This document shows positions 1-9,051 of a DNA stretch of 64,000 nt, piece after piece (positions within the stretch are counted from its first letter, which is position 1; every line of letters begins with the position of its first letter). Position numbers and translations under genes: made by a program. The notes under the pieces were generated by a model. It was not told where the DNA came from. It did no database searches and was given only the letters and a program-made list of their open reading frames with translations. This stretch comes from Gallionellales bacterium 39-52-133 (GTDB taxonomy: Bacteria > Pseudomonadota > Gammaproteobacteria > Burkholderiales > Gallionellaceae). The stretch lies in assembly GCA_002278935.1 (NCBI GenBank), contig NCJL01000002.1, positions 124,001 through 188,000 on the forward strand, read 5' to 3'.

Positions 1-885
1 CAGATAAATATTGACCGGATCGATAAAGCCGACCGAGAAGGTTTCGGGTTGCTGTTTGGTGTGCGTATCCTGAGTGTTGCTGTTGCGCGCCAGATTGCTC
101 ACCAGCCATTGCGCACTAAAGCCTTTGTCATTGATGCTGCGTGTTTGCGGCAGATAGCCGCCGCCAAAGGAGGGATGCGGCCATGATGATTTCAGGCTCA
201 TTTCAGTGTGGTTACCGGTGGGGAGGATCGCGAGACTATCCATACCCTGCAGTTCGAGCGGAAAGTTGAACTGTAGCGCGTGTGCCTCCCCCGCATCGAA
301 TTTCTTCAATTTGACGTGCATGCCGTTGCCGCCCAGCGGAGAGCCGGTGCCGGGTTCAAAGGCCAGTGTATTGCCGTTGAGTGTCAGCGCGGGCACGTTG
401 TGTATGCCGCGCGCATCGCTCATATTCAGCACAAAATAGGCCGAGACCGGAATGATGTCATCGGCGGCCTTGTTGAGGCCGTAAGCTTTGGGCACAAGCA
501 TATCGCCGCTTAATTTGGCATGCAGATTGAACAAGTTTGCCTTGTAGATGCCGCGGCTGCGTGTTTCCACATCGGCATCGCCGTCGATCACCAGTTTATT
601 GGCAGGAATAATCATTTCCTGCAAGACTGATTCGGTGACGGTGGTGCGTTCGTTGCCGTCCTTGTCTTTGCTGGTGTAGCGTTCGCGCAATTTGTATTTG
701 ATCACCAGGCTGGGGCCTTCCAGTGTCTGCGGGCCGGATGAACTGCGTGCAATGTCCTGCTGTACCTGCTTTTGCAGATATTGGCGTTCGCTGATTTTGG
801 ATTGAATCATGCCCAGCGGAATCAGCAGCAGTAACGCCAGTATGCAGAGCATGAGGATTTTTGCGGTGAGGGGATTTTTTAACAT
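1..885 (-). CDS. creD: Inner membrane protein CreD, partial (C-terminus beyond window)
   Basis: The reading frame is open from the window edge to an ATG at 885, giving the first 295 residues. It starts with a short cytoplasmic tail and a hydrophobic helix (residues about 8-24), followed by a long periplasmic stretch. The motif VGFIDPVNIYL near the cut edge is typical of CreD, just before its block of membrane helices. E. coli CreD is about 450 residues, so roughly a third is missing here. CreD is an inner membrane protein of the CreBC regulon whose loss affects envelope integrity and colicin tolerance; its biochemical role is unknown. A good Shine-Dalgarno (AAGGAG) precedes the ATG. It is the last visible gene of the minus-strand run creB, creC, hydrolase-like gene, creD, and is probably regulated by CreB. 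Confidence 0.9.
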   Translation of the reverse strand, partial: MLKNPLTAKILMLCILALLLLIPLGMIQSKISERQYLQKQVQQDIARSSSGPQTLEGPSLVIKYKLRERYTSKDKDGNERTTVTESVLQEMIIPANKLVIDGDADVETRSRGIYKANLFNLHAKLSGDMLVPKAYGLNKAADDIIPVSAYFVLNMSDARGIHNVPALTLNGNTLAFEPGTGSPLGGNGMHVKLKKFDAGEAHALQFNFPLELQGMDSLAILPTGNHTEMSLKSSWPHPSFGGGYLPQTRSINDKGFSAQWLVSNLARNSNTQDTHTKQQPETFSVGFIDPVNIYL

Positions 886-905
886 GGCTTGCTCCTTGAA
901 GTGAA

Positions 906-1415
906 TTATTGGGGTTGTTTGAATTGCCGGTGCATGCGCAACATTGAAATCAGCATGCCTGTCATTCCCGCCAGCACGCAGGCGAGATACACGTTCTGTG
1001 TCCATGCCGGGTGCAGCAGGGGATTGGCATCGCTGAAGGGCAGGAATATATGCATATCGTGGTGCATGGTGGCATCCAGCAGCAGATGGCTGGCGGTTCC
1101 CAGCAATGCGCCCATCCAGGCCTGCTGCCGGGTGAGATGCACGGGGATGTCTGCATCGACATGCAGTTTTTGATACCACTGCCAGCTGCGAGCGATGACC
1201 TTGGGCGCCACCAGTGCGGTGGCAGCACCGATGCACGCAGCGCCGATCAGGGTATGTGAAGCGCCGTGCAGCTGGGTGTCAGCACGCAACAGGTGGTAGA
1301 GAGGTTCCACATCCATCGCAATATTTGCCAGCGCAAACACGGAAAGGCTGAACTGTTTGGGTATAAGCCCCTTGATGAGCATTCCGGGGCCGAAGTGAAA
1401 CGGGGTGAAGGGCAT
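906..1415 (-). CDS. Integral membrane metal-dependent hydrolase-like protein (DUF457/DUF4184-like)
   Basis: A 169-residue protein beginning MPFTPFHFGPG, with several hydrophobic helices and a run of histidines and acidic residues (SHLLLDATMHHDMH near residues 110-123; also AMDVEP and GASHTL). This layout is typical of small membrane proteins annotated as membrane-bound metal-dependent hydrolases; no substrate can be assigned. The start at 1415 is chosen over an upstream ATG because AAGGAGA lies directly before it and homologues start at MPFTP. It lies between creC and creD, 20 bp from creD and about 126 bp from creC, on the same strand, so it may belong to the Cre regulon. The family call rests on overall look. 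Confidence 0.6.
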   Translation of the reverse strand: MPFTPFHFGPGMLIKGLIPKQFSLSVFALANIAMDVEPLYHLLRADTQLHGASHTLIGAACIGAATALVAPKVIARSWQWYQKLHVDADIPVHLTRQQAWMGALLGTASHLLLDATMHHDMHIFLPFSDANPLLHPAWTQNVYLACVLAGMTGMLISMLRMHRQFKQPQ

Positions 1416-1506
1416 GATCGTCTCCTTGTGTTGAGGGAGACTGCAGAATGCCAGCCAATTATGTGTAGAGAATGGCGCTGTGTGTGCTGAAGGTGTGGTG
1501 GCATAG

Positions 1507-1532
1507 CCCCTCAACCCGCAAGCGGGAGAGGG
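1507..1532. repeat. Short GC-rich hairpin in the creC-hydrolase gap
   Basis: CCCTC and CCCGC pair with GCGGG and GAGGG around a tiny CAAG loop, with a small bulge. No T-run follows on either strand. It looks like a REP-type or mRNA-processing hairpin that could set creC and creD expression apart, rather than a classical terminator. Confidence 0.4.
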
Positions 1533-1541
1533 TAACGAGGG

Positions 1542-2972
1542 TCAGTATGCTGCCGGCAAGATGAACTCCGCTTCCACGCCGCCATCAGCGTGATTTTTCA
1601 GCGTTATTGTGCCGCCATGCAGCAGGGCCACTTCCCTGACGAATGGCAGGCCCAAGCCGCTGCTTTTACGCTGGGTGGCAGGCCGGGCCAGCGAATAGAA
1701 ACGTTCAAAAATGCGCGGCATCGCATAGTCCGGAATACCGCTGCCCTGATCGCGCAGTTGCAGATGATGCATGCCGGATTCCGTGTGCAGCGAGAATTCA
1801 ATAAGGCTGCCATCACCTGAAAAATCGATAGCGTTGCTGAGTAAATTTGCCAGTGCCTGACGCAACAGGAAAAATTCACCGCTGGTGTAAGCATCAATGG
1901 GAATGTTGTTGCGGCAGGTGATGTTATGTTGTTGCAGGCGAGGCGCATGATCTGCAATCACGGTAGCAGTAAGTTCTTGCAGGCTGATGCGACTCACATC
2001 TTCCAGCGCGGTGCGATGTTCCAGTTTGGCCAGTGCCAGCAGTTTGTCCAGCATATCCTTGAGGCGGCCACTTTGTTCGCGAATATTGGCGGTAAATATT
2101 GCGCGTTCACGCTCGGGTAAGTTTTCATCCAGCAATTCGGCAGCGCCCTGCAGCGCGGCAAGCGGGCTCTTCATTTCATGTGCCAGATGGTGCACATAGT
2201 TTTCAATATATTCCCGGCCGTCCAGTTTTTCGCGCATTTCGGCCAGCGCCTTGCCCAGCTCGGCCAGTTCGCCGCTACCCAGTTCGGGGGCTGGCACTTT
2301 TTTGCCCGCGCTGACATCGCGCGCATAGCGGCGCAGCGCGTCTATTGAACGGGTTAGCCACCAGGTGAATAACAACCCAATTGCCAGTGCACCGCCCATC
2401 AGCCACCAGCCTGCCTTGGCAATTTTTTTGCGGCTGCTGTCAATAAACGGCTGCACGCTGAGGGTGGGTTTGGCCACCGTCAGTACGCCGATGACCTTGT
2501 CCCTGTATAAAATGGGCGCAGCCACATGCATCACATTGCTGCGCTTGTCATCCGCAATTGCAAGCGTGCTGCGCACGCCGTACTGGCCGCGCAGTGTGAG
2601 ATAGACATCATTCCATTTCGAGTAATCCTGCCCAACGGCTTCATCGGCCGAGTCGTAGATGACAATACCTTTTGCATCGGTGATATACACCTGCAGATCG
2701 ACAGTATCCTTTTTAAATTCCCAGATATGCGCGCGCGGTTCGCGTGCCTGGTAGCGGTCGAATGCCTCGGCAAATTTGCGCGTATCCAGTTTGTCTGCAT
2801 GCATCTGCCAGGTGGCCATTTCAGCCAGCAAGTGGGCGGTATCCACCAGGGTGTCTTCCATCGTCTGGCGCACGCCCGGTTTGACCTCCTCGGAAAAACT
2901 GTTGAGCACAAACCATGCGGCCAGACCGACAATCAGGAAGTAACCCAGTAGCAGACGCAGCGTGATGCTCAT
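1542..2972 (-). CDS. creC: Two-component sensor histidine kinase CreC
   Basis: 476 residues, close to E. coli CreC (474). The order is an N-terminal membrane helix (about 7-24), a periplasmic sensor domain to about residue 185, a second helix (about 189-205), HAMP, dimerisation/phosphoacceptor domain and ATPase. The H-box is HEMKSPL with His265, and the N and G boxes (ALANLLSNAIDFS, DQGSGIPDYA, SGLGLPFVREV) are intact. The kinase phosphorylates CreB in the inner membrane; the signal in E. coli relates to carbon source and fermentation products. Its ATG overlaps the creB stop by four bases (ATGA), so the two are translationally coupled. The C-terminus is complete. Confidence 0.93.
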   Translation of the reverse strand: MSITLRLLLGYFLIVGLAAWFVLNSFSEEVKPGVRQTMEDTLVDTAHLLAEMATWQMHADKLDTRKFAEAFDRYQAREPRAHIWEFKKDTVDLQVYITDAKGIVIYDSADEAVGQDYSKWNDVYLTLRGQYGVRSTLAIADDKRSNVMHVAAPILYRDKVIGVLTVAKPTLSVQPFIDSSRKKIAKAGWWLMGGALAIGLLFTWWLTRSIDALRRYARDVSAGKKVPAPELGSGELAELGKALAEMREKLDGREYIENYVHHLAHEMKSPLAALQGAAELLDENLPERERAIFTANIREQSGRLKDMLDKLLALAKLEHRTALEDVSRISLQELTATVIADHAPRLQQHNITCRNNIPIDAYTSGEFFLLRQALANLLSNAIDFSGDGSLIEFSLHTESGMHHLQLRDQGSGIPDYAMPRIFERFYSLARPATQRKSSGLGLPFVREVALLHGGTITLKNHADGGVEAEFILPAAY

Positions 2973-3652
2973 GACTCGCTACCGTTGCTCACGCTGTAAC
3001 CCATGCCGCGATGCGTGAGGATGGGATCAATGTCGTCGCGCACCGACTTGAGTTTGGCACGCAGCGTTTTGATATGCGTATCCACGGTGCGGTCGGAGGT
3101 ATCCAGTGCATCGTGCCAGATCGCATCCATCAGCAACTCGCGCGAATAAATTCGTCCTGGCTGGGCCAGCAAATATTGCAGTAGCAGGTATTCATAGCGG
3201 GTGAGATCGAGTGTGGTGCCGCAAAAGCGGATGCGTGCGCCCGGTGTATCCACTTCAAACCAGTGCGCGCTGCCGGACGGGCTGGCACGGCTGTGGCGGC
3301 GCAGAATCACGCGTACACGGGCCACCACTTCGCGCGGTGAAAAAGGTTTGGTGACATAATCATCCGCACCGATCTCCAGCCCCACGATGCGGTCCACTTC
3401 ATCGGAACGCGCGGTGAGAAACAGGATGGGAATGTCGGTGAACTTGCGCGCAGCGCGGCACACCTCAAAACCATTCATGTCGGGCAGACCGACATCCATG
3501 ATCGCCAGCGCATGTTTGCCGCTGCGCAACTGTTGCAGGCCGTCACTACCCAGCGTGCAATGGGTGGTGATGAAGCCCTCGGATTTGAGCGCATAGGCCA
3601 GCACATCCGCAATGGATGTTTCGTCTTCGATGATCAGGATGCTTGTGTTCAT
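2969..3652 (-). CDS. creB: Two-component response regulator CreB (OmpR family)
   Basis: 227 residues. The receiver domain (1-120) has the acidic pocket (ED at 10-11), phosphoacceptor Asp53 (IMDVGLPD), Thr in LTARS and Lys in TKPF. The C-terminal winged helix is OmpR-like (TRYEYLLLQYLLAQPGRIYS). It is first in the operon and coupled to creC. CreB in E. coli binds TTCAC direct repeats (cre tags). No properly spaced tag was found upstream here, and the 24-bp gap to the toxin gene leaves little room for a private promoter, so transcription may come from within or above the toxin-antitoxin genes. Confidence 0.93.
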   Translation of the reverse strand: MNTSILIIEDETSIADVLAYALKSEGFITTHCTLGSDGLQQLRSGKHALAIMDVGLPDMNGFEVCRAARKFTDIPILFLTARSDEVDRIVGLEIGADDYVTKPFSPREVVARVRVILRRHSRASPSGSAHWFEVDTPGARIRFCGTTLDLTRYEYLLLQYLLAQPGRIYSRELLMDAIWHDALDTSDRTVDTHIKTLRAKLKSVRDDIDPILTHRGMGYSVSNGSES

Positions 3653-3676
3653 GTTTACGCGCTTACCATTGCCAAA

Positions 3677-3964
3677 TTATTTCAGCCTGGCACGTAATTC
3701 ATCGTAAACATCATCGCGCGTTGTAACGGCAAGTATGGTCAAAATGCGCTCTTGATCGTTGACGTGGTAGATGAGGCGATACTGCGGGGTCGTGATTTTT
3801 ATCTTGTAGCAGTCGGGCAATTCGCGCAGCGCATCTTTTGCAATGCGGGGATTGATGAGGCGTTCAGTGGCCAGTTTTTCCTTGAAGCGTCGTTTGATGC
3901 TTCCATCCAGTTTTGACCATTCCTTTTCTGCTCCTGGGTGAATAGCAAGTTCGAAGTTAGACAT
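3677..3964 (-). CDS. Type II toxin, RelE/ParE superfamily
   Basis: 95 residues with the RelE fold signature: an N-terminal strand (FELAIHPGAEKEWSKL), a two-helix region, then strands with basic residues (DCYKIKITTPQYRLIYHV) and the end RDDVYDELRARLK. RelE toxins cleave ribosome-bound mRNA. The conserved arginine and lysine positions in YKIK and YRLIY are present, so it is probably active. It sits five bases after the antitoxin gene in the standard antitoxin-toxin order. Its closeness to creB (24 bp) suggests the cassette inserted between polA and creB. Confidence 0.85.
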   Translation of the reverse strand: MSNFELAIHPGAEKEWSKLDGSIKRRFKEKLATERLINPRIAKDALRELPDCYKIKITTPQYRLIYHVNDQERILTILAVTTRDDVYDELRARLK

Positions 3965-3969
3965 TAAAC

Positions 3970-4227
3970 TTATAGTTCATCCAGATTAACCTTGCGTGCT
4001 TTATCCAGAGTGGATAAACGCGTCTTTGCACGGTTCTCGGAGATGCGGTCAGCAATGGAATCAAGCATGGCTTCCATCATCCTCGGGGAGATAATGTAGC
4101 CTGCCGGCTTGTTGTGATTGAGGATGGCTACAGCCTGATCCTCGTCTTCGGCGCGTTTGAGTATGCGGGTGGGAGATTCGCGCAATTCGGTGACGCCTAT
4201 GGTAATTTCAGCATGAATAGCGTTCAT
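3970..4227 (-). CDS. Type II antitoxin, Phd/YefM-like
   Basis: 85 residues. The N-terminal half (VTELRESPTRILKRAED...AVAILNHNKPAGYIIS) matches the Phd/YefM DNA-binding fold, and the C-terminal half is a charged helix that would wrap the toxin. It precedes its RelE-type toxin by five bases. Antitoxins of this kind bind the toxin and repress their own promoter. No clear Shine-Dalgarno precedes the ATG, but a 10-bp palindrome covers the start codon. Confidence 0.83.
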   Translation of the reverse strand: MNAIHAEITIGVTELRESPTRILKRAEDEDQAVAILNHNKPAGYIISPRMMEAMLDSIADRISENRAKTRLSTLDKARKVNLDEL

Positions 4228-4234
4228 AATTATG
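4225..4234. promoter_or_regulatory. Palindrome over the antitoxin start, candidate autorepression operator
   Basis: CATAATTATG is a perfect 10-bp palindrome that includes the antitoxin start codon. A related ATAATGTA half lies just upstream. Position and symmetry fit an autoregulatory operator of a Phd/RelE pair; binding is inferred only. Confidence 0.4.
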
Positions 4235-4300
4235 TACGGAATAATGTATTGATTGGAGTGTAAGGAGTTTCGTGGTCAAGGTCAATTATATTTGCCGCAG

Positions 4301-7045
4301 TTAGTGTGCTGCTTCCCAGTTAACGCCCACGCCCAGCCCCACTTCCAGCGGCACCTTAAGCTGGGCGACATTACACATCAACCCCGGCAACTTGTCTTTC
4401 ACCAGCGCCAGTTCACTGTCCGGCACTTCCAGCACCAGTTCGTCATGCACCTGCATGATCAGGCGCGTCTGCAGTTTCTCTTTTTCCAGCCAGTTCTGCA
4501 CCGCCACCATCGCCAGCTTGATCAGGTCGGCGGCGGTGCCCTGCATCGGCGCGTTGATCGCGGCGCGCTCGGCGGCCTGGCGGCGCATGCCGTTGCCGCC
4601 GTTGATTTCGGGCAGCCACAGGCGGCGGCCGAACACGGTTTCGACGTAGCCTTGCTGCTTGGCTTTGTCGCGCGTGGTTTGCATGTAGTTGGCCACGCCG
4701 GGGTAGCGCGCAAAGTAGCGTTCGATGTAAGCCTGCGCCGCGCTGCGTTCAATACCCAATTGGCTGGCGAGGCCGAAGGCCGACATGCCGTAGATCAGGC
4801 CGAAGTTGATGACCTTGGCATAGCGGCGCTGTTCGCTGCTGACCGCATCCGGCTCTACGGCAAAGATTTCGGCGGCAGTGGCGCGGTGCACATCGTGGCC
4901 GTGGGCGAAGGCGTGCAACAGGCCTGCGTCACCGGACAGATGTGCCATGATTCTGAGTTCAATTTGCGAATAGTCGGCGGACACGATGTGGCTGCCGGGA
5001 TCGGCGATAAAGGCTTCGCGGATGCGGCGGCCCTCGGCGGTGCGCACCGGGATGTTCTGCAGGTTGGGGTCGCTAGAAGCCAGCCGCCCGGTAACCGCCA
5101 CCGCCTGCGAGTAACTGGTGTGCACGCGGCCTGTTTGTGCATTCACCATCTGCGGCAGCTTGTCGGTATAGGTGGATTTCAGTTTCGACAGGCCGCGGTA
5201 TTCCAGCATCAGTTTGGGCAGGGGGTAATCGAGGGCCAGTTCTTGCAACACTTCTTCATCTGTTGAAGGTGTGCCGCTGGGTGTTTTTTTCTTCACCGGC
5301 AGGCCGAGTTTTTCAAACAGGATTTCCTGCACCTGTTTGGGCGAATTCATATTGAAGGGCTGCCCGGCCAGTTCGTAGGCGCGAGTTTCCAGATCGAGCA
5401 GTTTCTCGCCCAGCTCGCGGCTCTGGATGTTGAGCAGCTTGCTGTCCAGCAGCACGCCGTTGCGCTCCATCACAAACAACACCTGGCGCGCGGGCATTTC
5501 GATATCGCGATAGACAGATTCCAGCTGTCCTTGAGCCTTGAGTTGCGGCAGCAGCGTCTGGTGCAGTTGCAGGGTGATATCTGCATCTTCTGCCGCATAG
5601 CGTGTCGCGGTGTCGATCGCCACCTGGTCGAAGCCGATCTGCTTTGCGCCTTTGCCGGCGACCTCTTCATAGCTGATGGTTGTTACGCCGAGATGGCGCA
5701 GCGCAAGGTTATCCATATTGTGCGGCTTGTGGCTTTCCAGCACGTAGGATTGCAGCAAGGTATCCTCGGCTATGCCCGCAAGTTTAATGCCGTGGTTGGC
5801 GAAGATATGCTGGTCGTACTTTAAATTTTGCCCGAGCTTTTTATGCGTAGCGCTTTCCAGCCAGGGTTTGAGCTTTTTCAGCGCGTGCTCACGCGTGATT
5901 TGCTCGGGTGCGCCTGGGTAGTGGTGCGCCAGCGGCAGGTAGGCGGCATGGTGCGCCTCGATTGCAAACGAGATGCCGACCAGCTGTGCGGTCATGCTGT
6001 CGAGGCCGGTGGTTTCGGTGTCCACGCACACCAGTTCGGCCTGCATGATTTTTGCGAGCCACGCATCAAGTTGCGCTTCGCTGAGGAGGCATTCATAGCG
6101 TGTGGCGGGTGCCACCACTGCGCCGCTGCTGGCGTCAAACATGCTGCCCTGTTGCGGCGAGTCGCCAGCTTCCGGCTGACTGGAAGAGGGGCTGGCGGCG
6201 GCGGGCAATACATCGCGCAGCAGCGATTTAAAACCAAAGCCCTGCAGCAGCGTGCGCAGGGTTTCGCTATCCTGCGGCGGTGCCACCAGCTCGTCGTAGC
6301 GCAGCGGCAAGGGCACGTCACACTTCACGGTGATCAGCTGGCGTCCGGTTGGCAGCCACTCCAGCGTGTTGCGAAGGTTCTCGCCCACTACGCCGCCGAC
6401 CTCGCTTGCATGTGCTATCAGATTGTCCAGTGTGCCGTATTGGCTCAGCCATTTAACCGCTGTTTTGGGTCCGCATTTGCTTACGCCGGGCACGTTGTCC
6501 ACGGTGTCGCCAATCAGGGTGAGGTAGTCCACCATGCGTTCGGGCGGCACGCCAAATTTGGCCAGCACGCCGGCTTCATCCAGCGTTTCATTGCTCATGG
6601 TATTGATCAGTGTTACCTGCCCGTTCACCAGCTGCGTCAAGTCCTTGTCGCCGGTGGAAATAATGCAGCGGCCGCCGCCGTGTTTGGCCTGCAAGGCAAG
6701 GGTGCCGATGACATCGTCGGCTTCGACGCCGTCTATCATTAATATATTCCAGCCGAAGGCGGCGATCGCTTTGTGCAGCGGCTCGATCTGCGCGGCCAGT
6801 TCGGGCGGCATCGAAGGGCGCTGTGCCTTGTATTGCGGATACATATCGTCGCGGAAAGTTTTGCCCTTGGCATCAAAAACACAGGCGCTATAATCCGACG
6901 GGTAATCGGCGCGCAGCTTGCGCAGCATATTGAGCACGCCCTGAATCGCGCCGGTCGGTTCACCAGTCGGGCTGCGTAAATCTGGCATCGCATGAAAAGC
7001 GCGATACAGGTAAGATGAACCATCTACTAACAACAGTGTTTTCAT
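4301..7045 (-). CDS. polA: DNA polymerase I
   Basis: 914 residues (E. coli 928). The N-terminal 5'-3' exonuclease (LLLVDGSSYLYRAFHAMPDL, DGVEADDVIGTLA, STGDKDLTQLV) spans about 1-290. The 3'-5' exonuclease (about 315-510) keeps its catalytic DxE in VCVDTETTGLDS, so proofreading should work. The polymerase domain has motif A (DYSQIELRIMAHLSGD), the O-helix region (RRYAKVINFGLIYGMSAFGL) and motif C (QVHDELVLEVP). It fills gaps in repair and removes RNA primers. The start at 7045 (MKTLLLVDGSS) matches the family; an upstream in-frame ATG would add 15 residues and overlap the divergent gene. Only 20 bp separate it from that gene. Confidence 0.97.
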   Translation of the reverse strand: MKTLLLVDGSSYLYRAFHAMPDLRSPTGEPTGAIQGVLNMLRKLRADYPSDYSACVFDAKGKTFRDDMYPQYKAQRPSMPPELAAQIEPLHKAIAAFGWNILMIDGVEADDVIGTLALQAKHGGGRCIISTGDKDLTQLVNGQVTLINTMSNETLDEAGVLAKFGVPPERMVDYLTLIGDTVDNVPGVSKCGPKTAVKWLSQYGTLDNLIAHASEVGGVVGENLRNTLEWLPTGRQLITVKCDVPLPLRYDELVAPPQDSETLRTLLQGFGFKSLLRDVLPAAASPSSSQPEAGDSPQQGSMFDASSGAVVAPATRYECLLSEAQLDAWLAKIMQAELVCVDTETTGLDSMTAQLVGISFAIEAHHAAYLPLAHHYPGAPEQITREHALKKLKPWLESATHKKLGQNLKYDQHIFANHGIKLAGIAEDTLLQSYVLESHKPHNMDNLALRHLGVTTISYEEVAGKGAKQIGFDQVAIDTATRYAAEDADITLQLHQTLLPQLKAQGQLESVYRDIEMPARQVLFVMERNGVLLDSKLLNIQSRELGEKLLDLETRAYELAGQPFNMNSPKQVQEILFEKLGLPVKKKTPSGTPSTDEEVLQELALDYPLPKLMLEYRGLSKLKSTYTDKLPQMVNAQTGRVHTSYSQAVAVTGRLASSDPNLQNIPVRTAEGRRIREAFIADPGSHIVSADYSQIELRIMAHLSGDAGLLHAFAHGHDVHRATAAEIFAVEPDAVSSEQRRYAKVINFGLIYGMSAFGLASQLGIERSAAQAYIERYFARYPGVANYMQTTRDKAKQQGYVETVFGRRLWLPEINGGNGMRRQAAERAAINAPMQGTAADLIKLAMVAVQNWLEKEKLQTRLIMQVHDELVLEVPDSELALVKDKLPGLMCNVAQLKVPLEVGLGVGVNWEAAH

Positions 7046-7065
7046 TTTTTGTACAGGATATTGAG

Positions 7066-7782
7066 ATGAACGATCAGTCTGGTTTGCCACACATACCTAC
7101 TCCCGAATTAACCCATTCAAAAGAAGCATGGCGTGTATTCGGTATTATGTCAGAGTTCGTCGCCGCGACCCAACGCCTGAGCGATATACACCCTGCGGTC
7201 AGCATCTTCGGTAGCGCGCGCACACCGCATGACCATCCCTATTATCAGCTCACCGAGGAGATCGCGCGGCTGCTGTCCGACGCCGGATTCTCGGTGATTT
7301 CGGGCGGCGGACCCGGCATTATGGAAGCGGCCAACAAGGGCGCGTTTTACGGAAAGTCGCCCAGTGTTGGCCTGAATATCCAGCTGCCGCATGAGCAGCA
7401 TAATAATCCCTATCAGAATGTGAGCCAGACTTTCCAGCACTTCTTCACGCGCAAAGTGATGTTCGTCAAATTTGCCAGCGCCTATGTGGTGATGCCGGGT
7501 GGCTTCGGCACGCTGGATGAGCTGATGGAAGCGCTTACTCTGGTGCAGACCGGCAAGACCAGGCGCATCCCGATTATTCTGGTCGGCCAGAAATTCTGGG
7601 GTGGCCTGATGGACTGGATACGCGCTAGCCTGCAGGAAGAAAAAATGATTTCCCCGGAAGATATGGATTTGATACAGGTGATTGATGAGCCGAAGGATAT
7701 CGTGGCGGCAATCTTCAAGCATTATGAGACGCGTGGATTCGAACCTTCGGAAGCCGAGATTGAAAAGCAGCTTAATCTATAA
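7066..7782 (+). CDS. LOG-family (TIGR00730-type) nucleotide 5'-monophosphate phosphoribohydrolase
   Basis: 238 residues with the two LOG signatures, GGGPGIMEAANKGA and PGGFGTLDELMEA. LOG enzymes release the base from nucleoside monophosphates; related bacterial proteins act in purine nucleotide salvage or make cytokinin-like compounds. The substrate here is unknown. The start at 7066 (MNDQSG) follows AGGATATTGAG; a longer version starting at 7015 would overlap polA by 31 bp. It is cytoplasmic with no membrane segment, and may be unrelated in function to its divergent neighbour. Confidence 0.85.
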   Translation: MNDQSGLPHIPTPELTHSKEAWRVFGIMSEFVAATQRLSDIHPAVSIFGSARTPHDHPYYQLTEEIARLLSDAGFSVISGGGPGIMEAANKGAFYGKSPSVGLNIQLPHEQHNNPYQNVSQTFQHFFTRKVMFVKFASAYVVMPGGFGTLDELMEALTLVQTGKTRRIPIILVGQKFWGGLMDWIRASLQEEKMISPEDMDLIQVIDEPKDIVAAIFKHYETRGFEPSEAEIEKQLNL

Positions 7783-7879
7783 ACACAGGAATTATAGTTG
7801 ACGGTGATTCCGTATTTTTATGGCGATTCCTGTCGAAACAGGCGCAATTCGCAATGAAAAAATCTAAAGGAAGTAAGCC

Positions 7880-8908
7880 ATGCAAACAAATCTGGAAGAT
7901 GAGCGTTATATAGTCTTTCTGCGTTATGGTGTATGGGCTGCGCTTGCAGCACACATTTTGTTTGGCCTGTTCTTCCTTGTGCTGGGCTCGGATTTGCTGG
8001 CCGCTTTCAATTTGCTCAGCGTTGCGGTGTTTGCAGGTTGTGCCTGGCTGGTTGCGCATCGCCATACCACTGCGGCCATTCTGCTTGCCGCTACCGAGGT
8101 GACGGTGCATGCCTGGCTGGCAGTCTGGGTGTTGGGCTGGAACAGCGGTTTCCATTACTACATCATTACGCTGATGATGCTGTCTGCCTTTCATCCGCAC
8201 TGGCCGGCCCGGGGAAAAGCTGTCTATTCACTGCTGGTTTGTGTTGCCTATCTTGTCCTTAACCAGTGGTCCCTGATGCGTGAAGCTGAAATTGAAATCA
8301 GCGCAATCACGCTGGATGTGGTGCGATGGTTTAATACCGCGTTCACTTTTGGTTTCGTGGCGTATCTCGCGCATTATTATGCCAAAGCGGCGCGCGAAGC
8401 CGAGAGCAAGCTTGAGCTGATGGCTTCTACCGACACGCTCACCGGGCTGTATACGCGCCGCCAGATGCTTGCGGTATTTGATCAGGAGCAGTCGAAGCAG
8501 CGGCGCCACCTTCGTCCGCTCACCATTATCATGGTAGATATCGATAATTTTAAGAAACTAAATGATCAATTCGGTCATGAATGCGGCGATGATGCATTGA
8601 AAGCGATCGCAGATTGCTTCAGGCAAGCCTTGCGGATACAGGATCATGTGGCACGCTGGGGTGGTGAGGAATTTTTGATATTGTTGCCGGAAACCAATAT
8701 GAAGGATGCGCAGAATATTGCCGAAAAAGTGCGCGAGTTAGCCAGCCTGTCCCCCATAAGCAGTTGCAGTGAAGATCTTCGTCTTAGCATCACAGCATCT
8801 GTCGGAGAATTGCTTGCTTATGAAAATTTTGACACGTGTTTGGCGCGTATCGATCAAGGCTTGCTGGCAGGCAAGCGTGCAGGCAAAAACCGGGTGGTAC
8901 TGGTGTAA
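7880..8908 (+). CDS. Membrane-bound diguanylate cyclase (GGDEF)
   Basis: 342 residues. The first 175 form about six hydrophobic segments, an uncharacterised membrane sensor. The C-terminal GGDEF domain starts at STDTLTGLYTRRQM. The catalytic motif is RWGGEEF, fully compatible with activity. An inhibitory I-site RxxD (RIQD) lies five residues before it, so product inhibition is expected. It makes c-di-GMP from GTP. The MshE ATPase at 42.1 kb carries a c-di-GMP-binding domain, so the two could be linked, although nothing here proves it. A good AAGGAAG site precedes the ATG. No terminator was seen in the 97-bp gap from the upstream gene. Confidence 0.9.
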   Translation: MQTNLEDERYIVFLRYGVWAALAAHILFGLFFLVLGSDLLAAFNLLSVAVFAGCAWLVAHRHTTAAILLAATEVTVHAWLAVWVLGWNSGFHYYIITLMMLSAFHPHWPARGKAVYSLLVCVAYLVLNQWSLMREAEIEISAITLDVVRWFNTAFTFGFVAYLAHYYAKAAREAESKLELMASTDTLTGLYTRRQMLAVFDQEQSKQRRHLRPLTIIMVDIDNFKKLNDQFGHECGDDALKAIADCFRQALRIQDHVARWGGEEFLILLPETNMKDAQNIAEKVRELASLSPISSCSEDLRLSITASVGELLAYENFDTCLARIDQGLLAGKRAGKNRVVLV

Positions 8909-9051
8909 GGATAAAGCGGGATTTGTAAAAAATCAGGGAAATTCCTTCTTGTAACAGCTCTGTGTCATCCGCCGCTTTGCTGAAAAAGCAATACAGCCTT
9001 TTTTATCTGCATCGGCTAAAATAGCTGTCTGCAAATCATGGGAGCAAAGCA

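Noticed and set aside
1383-1415. TTCAC-like direct repeat resembling a CreB cre tag near the hydrolase start
   Set aside because: The half-sites are 5 bp apart instead of 6, and they fall in codons for FTPFHF, so coding explains them.
4253-5266. Long plus-strand ORF opposite the polA C-terminus
   Set aside because: It is the antisense shadow of polA; its composition has no recognisable protein features.
7015-7065. Longer start for the LOG-family gene
   Set aside because: It would overlap the first codons of polA and adds residues not typical of the family.
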